From positions 1-56,474 of the forward strand of contig CAINUN010000011.1 of NCBI GenBank assembly GCA_903853805.1: DNA of 56,474 nucleotides, given 5' to 3'. This document shows positions 18,699 through 27,159 of the stretch, one piece after another; the stretch's first letter is position 1, and every line of letters begins with the position of its first letter. The position numbers and the translations under genes were made by a program. The stretch is from an uncultured Bacteroidota bacterium (GTDB taxonomy: Bacteria > Bacteroidota > Bacteroidia > Chitinophagales > Chitinophagaceae). The notes beneath the pieces were generated by a model, which saw only the letters and a list, made by a program, of their open reading frames with translations, ran no database searches and was not told the origin of the DNA.

Positions 18699-19382
18699 AT
18701 GGCAAAGCAAAAATTAGTGGTGCTTACGGGTGCCGGCATAAGTGCAGAAAGTGGTTTGAAAACATTTCGTGATAGTGATGGTCTTTGGGAAAATTACCGC
18801 ATTGAAGATGTGGCTACTCCACGAGCTTGGCAACGCGATCCACAGCTTGTGCTCGATTTTTACAATCAGAGAAGAAAAAATGTGCTTGATGCAAAACCCA
18901 ATGCAGCACACTATGGACTAGCCGCATTGGAAAAAGATTTTGAGGTGCAAATTATTACTCAAAACATTGACGACTTACATGAACGTGCTGGCTCAACAAA
19001 CGTCTTACATCTTCATGGTGAAATATTAAAAATGCGTAGTGAACGAAACGCATCCCTTATCCATACAATTACTGGTGATATTCAATTGGGTGATAAAGCT
19101 GAAGATGGCGCACAATTGCGTCCACATATTGTTTGGTTTCAAGAAGACGTTCCAAAAATCACAGAGGCAATTCCTTTGATGAGGTCAGCAGAAATTTTTG
19201 TGCTCATTGGTACTTCATTAGCCGTTTATCCTGCTGCTGGTTTGATGCAATATGTTTTTGCAGGGGTGAAAAAATATGTACTCGACAAAGTAATTCCTCC
19301 AGTGCATTACTATAAGAATGTAATTCCAATTGAAAAACCTGCAACTGAAGGCATTGAGGATTTAAAGCGCTTTTTGCTTTAA
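18699..19382 (+). CDS. cobB: Sir2-family NAD-dependent protein deacylase, without zinc cysteines
   Basis: NAD-dependent removal of acyl groups from protein lysines. The 227-aa protein shows GAGISAESGLKTFR (residues 8-21, Rossmann NAD site), TQNIDDLHERAG (about 86-97), catalytic His106 in LHLHGE, and RPHIVWFQEDVP for substrate binding. Tyr55 and Arg58 in FYNQRR match the Y-x-x-R pair that selects acidic acyl groups (succinyl, malonyl) in CobB/SIRT5. The region between HGE and RPHIVWF has no cysteines, where classical sirtuins hold a Zn with CxxC...CxxC; zinc-free forms exist in this class. Convergent with the following membrane protein gene; the 3' ends overlap by 21 bp. Confidence 0.9.
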   Translation: MAKQKLVVLTGAGISAESGLKTFRDSDGLWENYRIEDVATPRAWQRDPQLVLDFYNQRRKNVLDAKPNAAHYGLAALEKDFEVQIITQNIDDLHERAGSTNVLHLHGEILKMRSERNASLIHTITGDIQLGDKAEDGAQLRPHIVWFQEDVPKITEAIPLMRSAEIFVLIGTSLAVYPAAGLMQYVFAGVKKYVLDKVIPPVHYYKNVIPIEKPATEGIEDLKRFLL

Positions 19383-20588
19383 AAAAGGGAATGAAATTGT
19401 AGCAAGTTGCTTTCCTAAAAAACACACAAACAATGGAGCCAATTGTGCCAGTAACCTATTCAAAGAAGTGTTGAGTTGCCATTCCAAATCTTGAGGAGTG
19501 AGTAAGTAAACAACTCCAATTCCAAGAAGGGCAAACAGAATAAACCACGCTTCAATCGAAGGTAATTTTCGTTTCCAAAAAGAAAGAATAACCAAGAGTA
19601 ATAAACCAACTTTATACAACGGAAATTCTTCTTTCATCATTCTTAAGAACACCTCTTTTATTAAGACAAACCGAGCGGGGTCAGTGAGTTGTTGCGCAAT
19701 TTGACGGCTCATTGCCAACAAGTCATTTTTGGGTGAAAGAAAAAACTTAAAGCCAATCAAAGCTATCAAGGGTAAAGCCATGCCTTTTAAAATCGCAATT
19801 TGATTTTCTTTTTTCAACAACAACTTGGCATTTACCAATATCCAAATTAATAGGTAAAGCATGCCTTCGTTTTTTGTCCATGCGATGAGAGCGATAAAAG
19901 CTGCTGCTATCGTCAACATTTTTCGATTTCCATTTTCAAGGAATTGATTTAAGGCAATAAAACTACAAAGCAGGTAAAGCGCCACCCAACTATCAGCATA
20001 TTGTGATAGTGAAGTTTGAATGAAGAAATCATCAGTAGCCAACCAAAGCATCATCAACATGGCAACAAGAAGTTGTTTTCTATAGAGTTCTAAAAAAACA
20101 ATTGCCGGAATAAGGATAGAAACTATGGAACTTAATGCAAAAGGAACCAAATAGTTCGTTGCGTTTATGAAACGCCATAAGAAGGCAACTGTCGAAGACA
20201 AACCCAATGGATAATCTGGATGAGCATCAACAACAGGATTCAAATATTGTTTCCAATGAAGCGCATCTGCCAAGAATTTTGCGTGTGTATTCCATAATGC
20301 CCAAGCATCCCAAAGCCCATATTTTTCATGGAGATAAAAACCTCGATTGACAACAAGAAACAAACCTATTGAAAACAAAATCGTTGCTACTGTTTGTTGC
20401 GTGATGTTTACAATTTTCGAAGCTACTTCTATCCCATTCATCCAACGATACAAAACAACGCCACTCGCAATAACCAATAAAAATGAAAACCAAAAAGGCA
20501 GATGAAAACACAAGCTTGCAAACTGTATCAGTCCGCAAACTGCAAGTAAAAAAAGGAGAAAGAAAATATGCAGACTGCTTCTTTCCAT
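19362..20588 (-). CDS. polytopic membrane protein, glycosyltransferase-C-like
   Basis: About 409 aa from the ATG at 20588. Many hydrophobic helices (roughly ten), first around residues 7-30 (FFLLFLLAVCGLIQFAS). The loop between the early helices contains GLWDAWALWNTHAKFL and DAHPDYPLGL, as in GT-C-fold proteins where an acidic residue in the first periplasmic loop is catalytic. The product is probably a polyprenyl-phosphate-sugar glycosyltransferase or a related hypothetical membrane protein. The start codon overlaps the stop of the upstream 127-aa gene by one base (TAATG), indicating coupling. Substrate unknown. Confidence 0.65.
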   Translation of the reverse strand: MERSSLHIFFLLFLLAVCGLIQFASLCFHLPFWFSFLLVIASGVVLYRWMNGIEVASKIVNITQQTVATILFSIGLFLVVNRGFYLHEKYGLWDAWALWNTHAKFLADALHWKQYLNPVVDAHPDYPLGLSSTVAFLWRFINATNYLVPFALSSIVSILIPAIVFLELYRKQLLVAMLMMLWLATDDFFIQTSLSQYADSWVALYLLCSFIALNQFLENGNRKMLTIAAAFIALIAWTKNEGMLYLLIWILVNAKLLLKKENQIAILKGMALPLIALIGFKFFLSPKNDLLAMSRQIAQQLTDPARFVLIKEVFLRMMKEEFPLYKVGLLLLVILSFWKRKLPSIEAWFILFALLGIGVVYLLTPQDLEWQLNTSLNRLLAQLAPLFVCFLGKQLATISFPFLKQKAL

Positions 20589-20971
20589 TAGTGTTGATGA
20601 AGAAGGTAGGAATAAATGTAGGCGGTGCCGTGATGTTGCCAAACGAGTTGATAACCTCTACTTTTCCAAAGACTGTCTTGAAAATTATCTTTTGAAAAAT
20701 TGATGTCGAGTATGGTGTCTTTTAAATTGCCATTGGCTCTTATTAATTGAACAGGAACAAGTATGTTTCTTGCTTGTTGAAAAACCTCAACTCCAACTTT
20801 TTCATACTCCACATACACAACAGTTTTTGGAGGAAGAATAGCTTTGAGTCCTGTCAGTGCAAGTGCAACTTTATCAAGGTTGTGAATTTCTTCCTTGTGT
20901 TTTACATGAAATAAACCAACCGAAACGACAACGGCAATCAATAAAAGCATACTGATTACCCGAGTGCTCAT
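20588..20971 (-). CDS. single-pass membrane protein of unknown function
   Basis: A 127-aa protein with one N-terminal membrane anchor (about residues 5-22, VISMLLLIAVVVSVGLF) and a soluble extracytoplasmic part of about 100 residues with no recognised motif. It overlaps ftsY by 4 bp upstream (ATGA) and the GT-C-like membrane gene by 1 bp downstream, so all three form one transcription unit. A two-component envelope glycosylation unit with its neighbour is a guess from context only. Confidence 0.65.
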   Translation of the reverse strand: MSTRVISMLLLIAVVVSVGLFHVKHKEEIHNLDKVALALTGLKAILPPKTVVYVEYEKVGVEVFQQARNILVPVQLIRANGNLKDTILDINFSKDNFQDSLWKSRGYQLVWQHHGTAYIYSYLLHQH

Positions 20972-21951
20972 TTTTTTGATTCAAGGTTGAAAAGACTATC
21001 TACAAACTCCGCTTTGTTGAAAATTTGTAAGTCTTGCATGCGCTCACCAACACCAATGTATTTAACAGGAATTTTAAATTGATTGGCTATTGCTAGCACT
21101 ACCCCACCCTTTGCAGTGCCATCAAGTTTTGTAATGGCAATAGCAGAAACATCTGTTGCTGCAGTGAAATGTTTGGCTTGTTCTATGGCGTTTTGTCCGG
21201 TGCTGCCATCCAATACAAGAATGACTTCGTGCGGCGCATCGGGCATTTTTTTAGAAATGACTCTACGTATTTTCCCCAACTCTTCCATTAAATAAGCTTT
21301 GTTATGCAACCTTCCTGCCGTGTCAATAATCACTACATCTGCTTCCTTTGCAAGACCGCTTGCCACTGCATCAAATGCCACCGAACTTGGGTCGCTGCCC
21401 ATTTCTTTTTTCACAATTGGCACGCCCACTCGTTCACTCCAAATGGTCAGTTGGTCAACGGCTGCAGCTCTAAAAGTATCGGCAGCACCAAGGATCACGG
21501 ATTTGCCATTTTTCTTAAAATTATGCGCTAGCTTTCCTATAGTTGTTGTCTTGCCAACACCATTCACACCCACCACCAATATCACATAGGGCTTTTTACC
21601 AGTAGGCAAATCAAAGGTTTCAAATTCTTTTCCTGTTGAATCGGTGAGCATCCTCATGATTTCTTCTTGAAGAATTTCATTGAGTTGACTCGTACCTACA
21701 TACTTATCTTTTGCTACACGCGCTTCAATGCGTTCGATGATAGCAACGGTAGTTTCAATGCCCACATCGGCACTCACTAAAGCATTTTCTAATTCATCTA
21801 ATACCTCTTCATCTACCTTGTCTTTCCCGGCAATGACTTTAGCTATTTTACTAAAGAAACTTTCCTTGGTTTTTTGCAAACCTTGGTCAAGCGCTTCTTT
21901 TTGTTCTTGCTGATCTTTATTGCGTTTAAAGAGTTTGTCGAATAAACCCAT
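20968..21951 (-). CDS. ftsY: signal recognition particle receptor
   Basis: SRP receptor GTPase that docks ribosome-nascent chains at the inner membrane. 327 aa from the ATG at 21951 (MGLFDKLFKRNKDQQEQ), the conserved N-terminus; a 40-residue hydrophobic extension from an upstream ATG at 22071 is unlikely. N domain about 20-110, G domain with G1 GVNGVGKTTTIGKLA, G3 IDTAGR, G4 TKLDGTAKGG. It lacks a long acidic A domain. It is first in an operon with two unrelated membrane-protein genes. Confidence 0.95.
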   Translation of the reverse strand: MGLFDKLFKRNKDQQEQKEALDQGLQKTKESFFSKIAKVIAGKDKVDEEVLDELENALVSADVGIETTVAIIERIEARVAKDKYVGTSQLNEILQEEIMRMLTDSTGKEFETFDLPTGKKPYVILVVGVNGVGKTTTIGKLAHNFKKNGKSVILGAADTFRAAAVDQLTIWSERVGVPIVKKEMGSDPSSVAFDAVASGLAKEADVVIIDTAGRLHNKAYLMEELGKIRRVISKKMPDAPHEVILVLDGSTGQNAIEQAKHFTAATDVSAIAITKLDGTAKGGVVLAIANQFKIPVKYIGVGERMQDLQIFNKAEFVDSLFNLESKK

Positions 21952-22132
21952 AATCCTTTTTAGTAAAGCGCGAAGGTAATGAAATTGAATTTTGGATGAT
22001 TGATTTTGAATGACAACCAATATGAACACAAAAACAACATTGGGAAGAAACTTAAAGAGGTAAAGAAGCAAAGCTTTTTAGTGATTTTTTGAGTTCAAAA
22101 TAAACCTACCTTTAAGCATAATTTCCTTCCAA

Positions 22133-23533
22133 ATGAAAATCTCTTTTCATGGTGCAGCACGCACAGTAACTGGCTCCAAACACTTATTACACCTCAATAA
22201 CGGCAAGAAAATACTGCTTGATTGTGGCATGTTTCAAGGGTTAGGAAAAGACACTATGCCTATGAATAATGAATGGGGCTTCGAACCTTCTGAAATAAAT
22301 GTGGTTGTGCTTTCTCATGCGCATGTTGATCATTGTGGACTCTTGCCCAAGTTGGTGAAAGAAGGTTTTGAAGGGAAAATTTGGTGTACGCCGCCTACTG
22401 CTGAATTGGCAAAAGTATTGCTCATTGACAGCGCCAAAATTCAAGAGATGGATGTGATGCACGTTAATAAACGGCGTGCAAAAGAAGGTCGTGAACTCAT
22501 TACTCCTTTATACACTCAAGAAGAGGCAATGGCAATGTTTCCTCAGTTTTCGGTGTTAGACTATAACCAAGAAACCGTGATTGATGAGGGTGTTTCCTTG
22601 CTTTTCACCGACTGTGGTCATATTCTTGGCAGTGCGGCGGTAAATTTGAAAATTCAAGATGGCAAAGAAACTCTTCGCTTGACTTTCAGTGGAGATGTTG
22701 GTCGTTATCGAGATCTTATCCTTCGTTCACCTCAGCCTTTCCCTCAGGCAGATATAATTTTGATGGAGTCTACTTACGGAAATGCTTTGCATGACCTCAA
22801 TACGGTGGCTGCCGATAAAATTTTAAATCACATTGTAGATACTTGCCTCAAACACAAAGGCAAACTCATCATTCCGGCTTTTAGTCTTGGGCGCACGCAA
22901 GAGCTACTCTTTCTCCTCAACCGATTAGAGCTCGAAAAACGCCTACCGCCTTTAAATTATTATGTGGATAGTCCTTTGTCAATTCATGTTACCGAAATCA
23001 TTAAGACCCATCCTGAGTGTTTCAATAAATCGCTTCAAAAACTGTTGTTGAAAGACGAAGATGTTTTTGGATTTAAAGGACTTCAGTTTGTGCGCGAAGC
23101 ATCAGAAAGCAAGAAACTCAATGAGAGCAAAGAACCTTGTGTCATCATCTCGGCATCGGGCATGGCCGAAGCAGGACGTGTGAAGCACCACATCAAACAC
23201 AACATTGGCGACACCCGAAATACCATTCTTATTGTTGGTTATTGCGAACCGCATTCGCTTGGAGGCAAGTTGAGAAATGGCGCAAAGCAGGTCACTATTT
23301 TTGGTGAGCTGATGGAAGTGCGCGCCAATATTGCCATGATGAATTCGCTGAGTGCGCATGGCGATTATGAAGACCTTTGTCAGTGGCTTGCTTGCCAAGA
23401 CCCCAATCTTGTGAGCAAGTTTTTCTTAGTGCATGGCGAGTATGACAATCAAATGCCTTTCCGCGACCGACTTTATAGAAAAGGTTTTAAGGATGTGGAG
23501 ATTCCTAGCTTGCATGAGACAGTGGTGGTGTAA
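22133..23533 (+). CDS. beta-CASP metallo-beta-lactamase RNase
   Basis: A 466-aa member of the RNase J/CPSF family, an RNA endonuclease or 5'-exonuclease. Motif II is LSHAHVDHCG (about residues 62-71, Zn ligands HxHxDH), motif III is around FTDCGHILGSAA, motif IV is FSGDVGR. The beta-CASP insertion follows, with HIKHNIGDTRNTIL, and the terminal motif is SAHGDYEDL near residue 403. It resembles the short bacterial YSH1-like enzymes without an extra RNA-binding domain. It is monocistronic; tandem array C starts about 55 bp after its stop. Confidence 0.9.
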   Translation: MKISFHGAARTVTGSKHLLHLNNGKKILLDCGMFQGLGKDTMPMNNEWGFEPSEINVVVLSHAHVDHCGLLPKLVKEGFEGKIWCTPPTAELAKVLLIDSAKIQEMDVMHVNKRRAKEGRELITPLYTQEEAMAMFPQFSVLDYNQETVIDEGVSLLFTDCGHILGSAAVNLKIQDGKETLRLTFSGDVGRYRDLILRSPQPFPQADIILMESTYGNALHDLNTVAADKILNHIVDTCLKHKGKLIIPAFSLGRTQELLFLLNRLELEKRLPPLNYYVDSPLSIHVTEIIKTHPECFNKSLQKLLLKDEDVFGFKGLQFVREASESKKLNESKEPCVIISASGMAEAGRVKHHIKHNIGDTRNTILIVGYCEPHSLGGKLRNGAKQVTIFGELMEVRANIAMMNSLSAHGDYEDLCQWLACQDPNLVSKFFLVHGEYDNQMPFRDRLYRKGFKDVEIPSLHETVVV

Positions 23534-23574
23534 TGCGTCAATGCGATAATGTGATGGAAGGCGGTAATGTGGAA
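23532..23574 (+). repeat. left copy of an imperfect direct repeat bracketing array C and the 224-aa gene
   Basis: The 43-nt segment directly after the stop of the RNase gene is about 80 percent identical (around 34 of 43 positions, counted by eye) to 24758-24800, which starts at the stop codon of the 224-aa gene. Both contain AATGTGATGGAA followed by GCGG. Together they frame a 1.2-kb unit of array plus gene. Confidence 0.6.
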
Positions 23575-23585
23575 ATTAGCATGAC

Positions 23586-23922
23586 AAATGACAAGCATCG
23601 TATATTTGTTGCGAAGCATAGCGCAATAGGTGATTGACATTATATATATGTCGCGAAGCATTGTTCTATAGGTGACTGACATTGTATATATGTTTCGAAG
23701 CATAGCATGATAGGTGACTGACATTGTATATATGTCGTGAAGCAATGCTTAATAGGTGCGTGACATTGTATATATGTTGCGAAGCATAGCCCGATAGGTG
23801 AGTGACATTGTATATGTGTCGTGAAGCATTGTTCAATAGGTAATTGACATTGTATATATGTTGTGAAGCATCGCTTCATAGGTGACTGACATTGTATATA
23901 TATCTCGAAGCATTGAAGCTCT
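23586..23922. repeat. tandem array C, 42-bp period, about 8 units
   Basis: AGGTGA-type unit starts lie at 23628, 23670, 23712, 23754, 23796, 23838 and 23880, exactly 42 bp (2 x 21) apart, with a degenerate first unit from 23586. Each unit has two halves: GACATTGTATATATGTC, an inverted repeat (GACAT...ATGTC), and GAAGC followed by a variable 6-nt tail that in some units completes a second hairpin (for example GAAGCATCGCTTC near 23868). It separates the RNase gene from the unknown 224-aa gene. Confidence 0.95.
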
Positions 23923-24083
23923 GTTTTAAAACATTTAATCAATAAACATAATCATAAGGACATTGGTTATATCCCCTTTTTTATTTGAAAAAAACATCAA
24001 AAAAATCTTGCTAAAAATTTGGTTGTATAAAAACGAGTTTTTAAATTGCGATTAATAAACTTCATTTTTTAAAACAAACAATT

Positions 24084-24758
24084 ATGAATCAAGAGCAAGA
24101 AAACAAATCCCGCATGTGGGATGGCTTAGAGGATTATCTCACAAAAAAGAACAGTGTTTGGGCAGGCAATGTGGGCTTTAGCAAACACGTTGCTAAGTTT
24201 AGAGGTTTTAAAACTTTGTTTGACACAACAGCCCAAAAACAAACAAAACCTACAACGGGCATCACCAAAGACAAAAACACAGCAAAGGCAGAAGCCATTA
24301 CTGCTGCCACTTTAATGACAGGCAATGTGCGTGCCTATGCTAGCGAAAAAGGAAACGCAACTTTGGCTGATAAAATGAATTATAGTGCTAACAAATTGAA
24401 ACGCATGGGTGAGCCAATATTGAAAGAAGTATTGGTAAACATTCATACAGATGCAGCGGCCATTACCGATGGTGCCGATTATAACATCAACACCAACACT
24501 TGCAAAGATTTGAAAACAAAAGTGGATAATTTCATTGCCTTTTTGCCAAAACCAAAAACCGCAAAAGGCGAGCGCAAAACAGCAACGAATGATTTAGACA
24601 CCATTGTAGTGGGCGGCGATGCCGAATTGACATTGATGGATGGAATGATAGGCAATTTTCTTTTAGTAGATGCTGAGTTTGTAGCCACCTACAAAAACTT
24701 GCGCAACATTGATAATTATGGTGGCGGCAAAAAACCAAAACCGGAAGAACCGAAGTAA
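24084..24758 (+). CDS. unknown 224-aa helical protein beside tandem array C
   Basis: No named domain recognised. It has no signal peptide, begins MNQEQENKSRMWDGLEDYL, and is predicted mostly helical, with two segments (about 100-150 and 165-210) that look like coiled or bundled helices; the end KKPKPEEPK is basic and proline-rich. KTKVDNFIAFLPKPKTAKGE sits near residue 150, and I recall similar unnamed proteins with PKP-rich motifs in Bacteroidota, which I could not confirm here. It sits between array C (about 160 bp upstream) and a recombinase gene 50 bp downstream, and is bracketed by a 43-bp direct repeat. Base use is like the surrounding chromosome. Confidence 0.7.
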   Translation: MNQEQENKSRMWDGLEDYLTKKNSVWAGNVGFSKHVAKFRGFKTLFDTTAQKQTKPTTGITKDKNTAKAEAITAATLMTGNVRAYASEKGNATLADKMNYSANKLKRMGEPILKEVLVNIHTDAAAITDGADYNINTNTCKDLKTKVDNFIAFLPKPKTAKGERKTATNDLDTIVVGGDAELTLMDGMIGNFLLVDAEFVATYKNLRNIDNYGGGKKPKPEEPK

Positions 24759-24800
24759 ATGTGGCAATGCAGAAATGTGATGGAAAGCGGCAATTTTGAA
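24758..24800 (+). repeat. right copy of the imperfect direct repeat
   Basis: Matches 23532-23574 at about 34 of 43 positions, including AATGTGATGGAA and GCGG. It ends 8 bp before the recombinase ATG. Confidence 0.6.
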
Positions 24801-24807
24801 TTTTGAA

Positions 24808-25890
24808 ATGAACGGTCTTGCCATCAAACAATACCTTGAAAGCTTTGGCATTACTCCTGAAAGCAACACGCACAGGGCTAATGCCATTGTTGTTTTAAGA
24901 TATGCCAAAGAAGAAACGAGCATTACTAAAATCATTAAACAACATGGCGGATTGTGGAGCCAAACATTGGGCAGTTGGTATATCAACCGAAACAAAACCC
25001 TGCTTGTAAAAATAATAAAAGACATAGCCGCACTAAAAGGAATTGACATTGAAAAAGAAGAATTGAAACAAATGGAGCGGGTGTTGCAACTAAAAAGTTA
25101 TAGCCCAAATACGATTAAGAACTACAAACAAGGTTTTAGTTTGTTTCTCGATTATTATTGGGAAAAGGAAATTGCCACTATTACTAAAAAGGAAATAGAA
25201 GACTATCTGCTCTACTTAAAAAAAGAAAAAAAACTGAGCGAAACTGCCATTCATAGTAGCATCAACTCAATCAAGTTTTACTACGAGCAGGTATTGAAAA
25301 AACCAAGAACAATTTATGAAGTAGAACGACCTAAGAAACCCATTCAAAACCCAAAAGTTTTTTCGAAAGAAGAAATAGAAAAAATGCTGAACGTTACCAC
25401 CAACCTCAAGCACAAAACCATATTGATGGTGTGTTATAGTAGTGGGTTAAGAATAAGCGAGGTAGTATCATTAAAAGTAAAGGAAATAGACAGCAAGCGA
25501 ATGGTGTTGAATATTCTTGCATCAAAAGGAAAGAAAGATAGAATTGTACCGCTAAGCAAAGTGACGTTAAAATACTTGAGAGCTTATTATGAAACCTACA
25601 AACCCAAAGAATATATTTTTGAAGGGCAAGATGGCAAAGAAGCATACAGTACAAGAAGCATACAGAAAATATTAGCAATAGCAAAAGAAAAAGCTGGAAT
25701 CATAAAAGCAGGAAGTGTACACACACTAAGACATAGCTATGCCACGCATTTGCTTGATAGGGGCGTGGACATTACCTACATACAAAAGATTTTGGGGCAT
25801 AATGATTTAAAAACTACATTGCGATATCTTCATGTTACCAACAGGGATTTAATGAAAATTGAAAGCCCTTTAGATGACTTGGAGGTGTAA
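24808..25890 (+). CDS. tyrosine recombinase/integrase, compact IntI/Xer-like
   Basis: A 360-aa site-specific recombinase. The catalytic residues are Arg215 (SSGLRISEVVSL), Lys240, His305 and Arg308 (HTLRHSYATHLL), His331 (LGHND) and Tyr340 (TTLRYLHV). The C-terminal IESPLDDL resembles the SPLD motif at the end of integron integrases, but the 16-30-residue insertion next to patch III that defines IntI is absent. Residues 1-85 form an extra N-terminal domain (GGLWSQTLGSWYINRN in it) before the usual SAM-like core-binding domain at 90-180. Start is the ATG at 24808; TTG at 24796 adds four residues. It precedes, and is on the same strand as, three cassette-like modules. Confidence 0.93.
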   Translation: MNGLAIKQYLESFGITPESNTHRANAIVVLRYAKEETSITKIIKQHGGLWSQTLGSWYINRNKTLLVKIIKDIAALKGIDIEKEELKQMERVLQLKSYSPNTIKNYKQGFSLFLDYYWEKEIATITKKEIEDYLLYLKKEKKLSETAIHSSINSIKFYYEQVLKKPRTIYEVERPKKPIQNPKVFSKEEIEKMLNVTTNLKHKTILMVCYSSGLRISEVVSLKVKEIDSKRMVLNILASKGKKDRIVPLSKVTLKYLRAYYETYKPKEYIFEGQDGKEAYSTRSIQKILAIAKEKAGIIKAGSVHTLRHSYATHLLDRGVDITYIQKILGHNDLKTTLRYLHVTNRDLMKIESPLDDLEV

Positions 25891-25893
25891 AAA

Positions 25894-25913
25894 GCGAACC
25901 TCAAAAGGTTCGC
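25894..25913 (+). terminator. hairpin after the recombinase gene
   Basis: GCGAACCT (25894-25901) pairs perfectly with AGGTTCGC (25906-25913) across a 4-nt loop, 3 bp after the stop. There is no strong T-run, so it may be a weak terminator or another structured site. Confidence 0.45.
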
Positions 25914-26078
25914 AATTTGTCCTAAAACAGTACAAAAAGCGAACTTTTTATTGAAAAATGAAATAGAAAGGTGCGTATATTTACGAGTTGCCTGCTATGC
26001 TACGGCGACACCCAAATAACTTGACCATTGAAATAAAAGGCAAAGAAAACAAACTGATAAAATCAAAGTCTTAGAGAA

Positions 26079-27131
26079 ATGAAAGAAAAAATATTAAGTA
26101 TTATTTATAAAAAACTTTGTGAAGGTTTTCAAACACAATTTTATACTTACAGTGAATTTGAAAAAGAATTTTCAACGAATTATTCTTCTTTATTGGCAGA
26201 CCTTACATCTTTGACAAAAAAATATTATCAATTAAAAAACTCAGAAAATCAAGAAGAAAGCTCAGAAGTAATTAAAATCTACAGAGAGGATTATATCATT
26301 GAAGCATTTAACAAAAACGAACGCCATAATTATTACAATAAAAATAGTTATACAATTGAAAATTTGGAAGAACTAAAAGAAAGCAAAGGGGGCGACTATG
26401 ACAACTATTCTAAACACTATGATTACTACTTTGAGAACGAAACAAATGTCGTAATGCCTTTTCTTGAGTTTATTGAAACCAAAGCAGACGAAATTGTTTC
26501 ATCCAAAGAAGACAAAGATGCTTTATCCATCGAAAAATTATTTTGGAACTACTTTTTAAATTTGTTTACAACTTCTAATTGGACAAGCCGAATACGAAAA
26601 GACGAATTAATAAATAAACCAGAATCAGTTCTAGAAAATTTCAGGGTGAGCTATTTATCGAACGTTTTCTTACAACTTCATAACATTACTGATAAGCAGA
26701 TTAGTGACATAGAATTTTCAGGACTTGAATCCTGTATTATTAATATCGGTGAAAGAAAATATGTAACAGAACGTTCAGGCTGGACAACCAATAATTTTCA
26801 GGTTATTAATAATAGTAAGACATATACTTTTTCAACATCAACAAAGGATGAAAGCAAAGTCGAAGGGAAATTTGTCAGCATCTTTATTCTTCAATTGAAT
26901 AAAAGACATTTACTAAAAATTAGCTTAACCGTTGATGAAACAGAACAGACACCATATATCATCTACAGAGATTTTGAGAAAGTGTCTTTAAAAAATGAGT
27001 GTGAAATTCTTATCTCAAAGCATCACGGTAACGAAACAATAATATTTGATTCAAAAAAAGACGCTTTAGAATTTCAAGCAAAAGTTTTAGAATTGAAAGA
27101 AGGTAGAAACAACAATTACCGAAAGAATTAA
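26079..27131 (+). CDS. unknown 350-aa protein (cassette module 1)
   Basis: No domain recognised. It starts MKEKILSIIYKKLCEGF, has no signal or membrane segment, and is rich in Asn, Lys, Glu and Tyr, more AT-rich than neighbouring chromosomal genes. An N-terminal helical segment (about 1-80) is followed by a tract with many Asn/Tyr/Lys (about 85-130), then a beta-rich C-terminal part (about 230-340). The gene is the only long frame between the recombinase and the first attC-like palindrome, its stop lying 29 bp before the palindrome's left arm. This is the position of a cassette gene. Function unknown. Confidence 0.7.
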   Translation: MKEKILSIIYKKLCEGFQTQFYTYSEFEKEFSTNYSSLLADLTSLTKKYYQLKNSENQEESSEVIKIYREDYIIEAFNKNERHNYYNKNSYTIENLEELKESKGGDYDNYSKHYDYYFENETNVVMPFLEFIETKADEIVSSKEDKDALSIEKLFWNYFLNLFTTSNWTSRIRKDELINKPESVLENFRVSYLSNVFLQLHNITDKQISDIEFSGLESCIINIGERKYVTERSGWTTNNFQVINNSKTYTFSTSTKDESKVEGKFVSIFILQLNKRHLLKISLTVDETEQTPYIIYRDFEKVSLKNECEILISKHHGNETIIFDSKKDALEFQAKVLELKEGRNNNYRKN

Positions 27132-27159
27132 AGCCATTGGGCAGCAGACTAAAAGCACA

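Noticed and set aside
21952-22071. Longer ftsY start at 22071
   Set aside because: It would add 40 hydrophobic residues not found in FtsY. The start MGLFDKLFKRNK at 21951 is the conserved N-terminus.
23473-23942. Minus-strand frames through array C and the RNase 3' end (repeats of the type MLRNIYTMSVTY)
   Set aside because: Period 42 is a multiple of three and produces open frames; the peptides are pure repeat translations, with the reading frame overlapping the RNase gene.
24808-25890. Phage integrase or conjugative-element integrase
   Set aside because: No phage structural, lysis, relaxase or tRNA attachment site nearby; cassette-like genes and palindromes favour the integron-like reading, although this is not proven.
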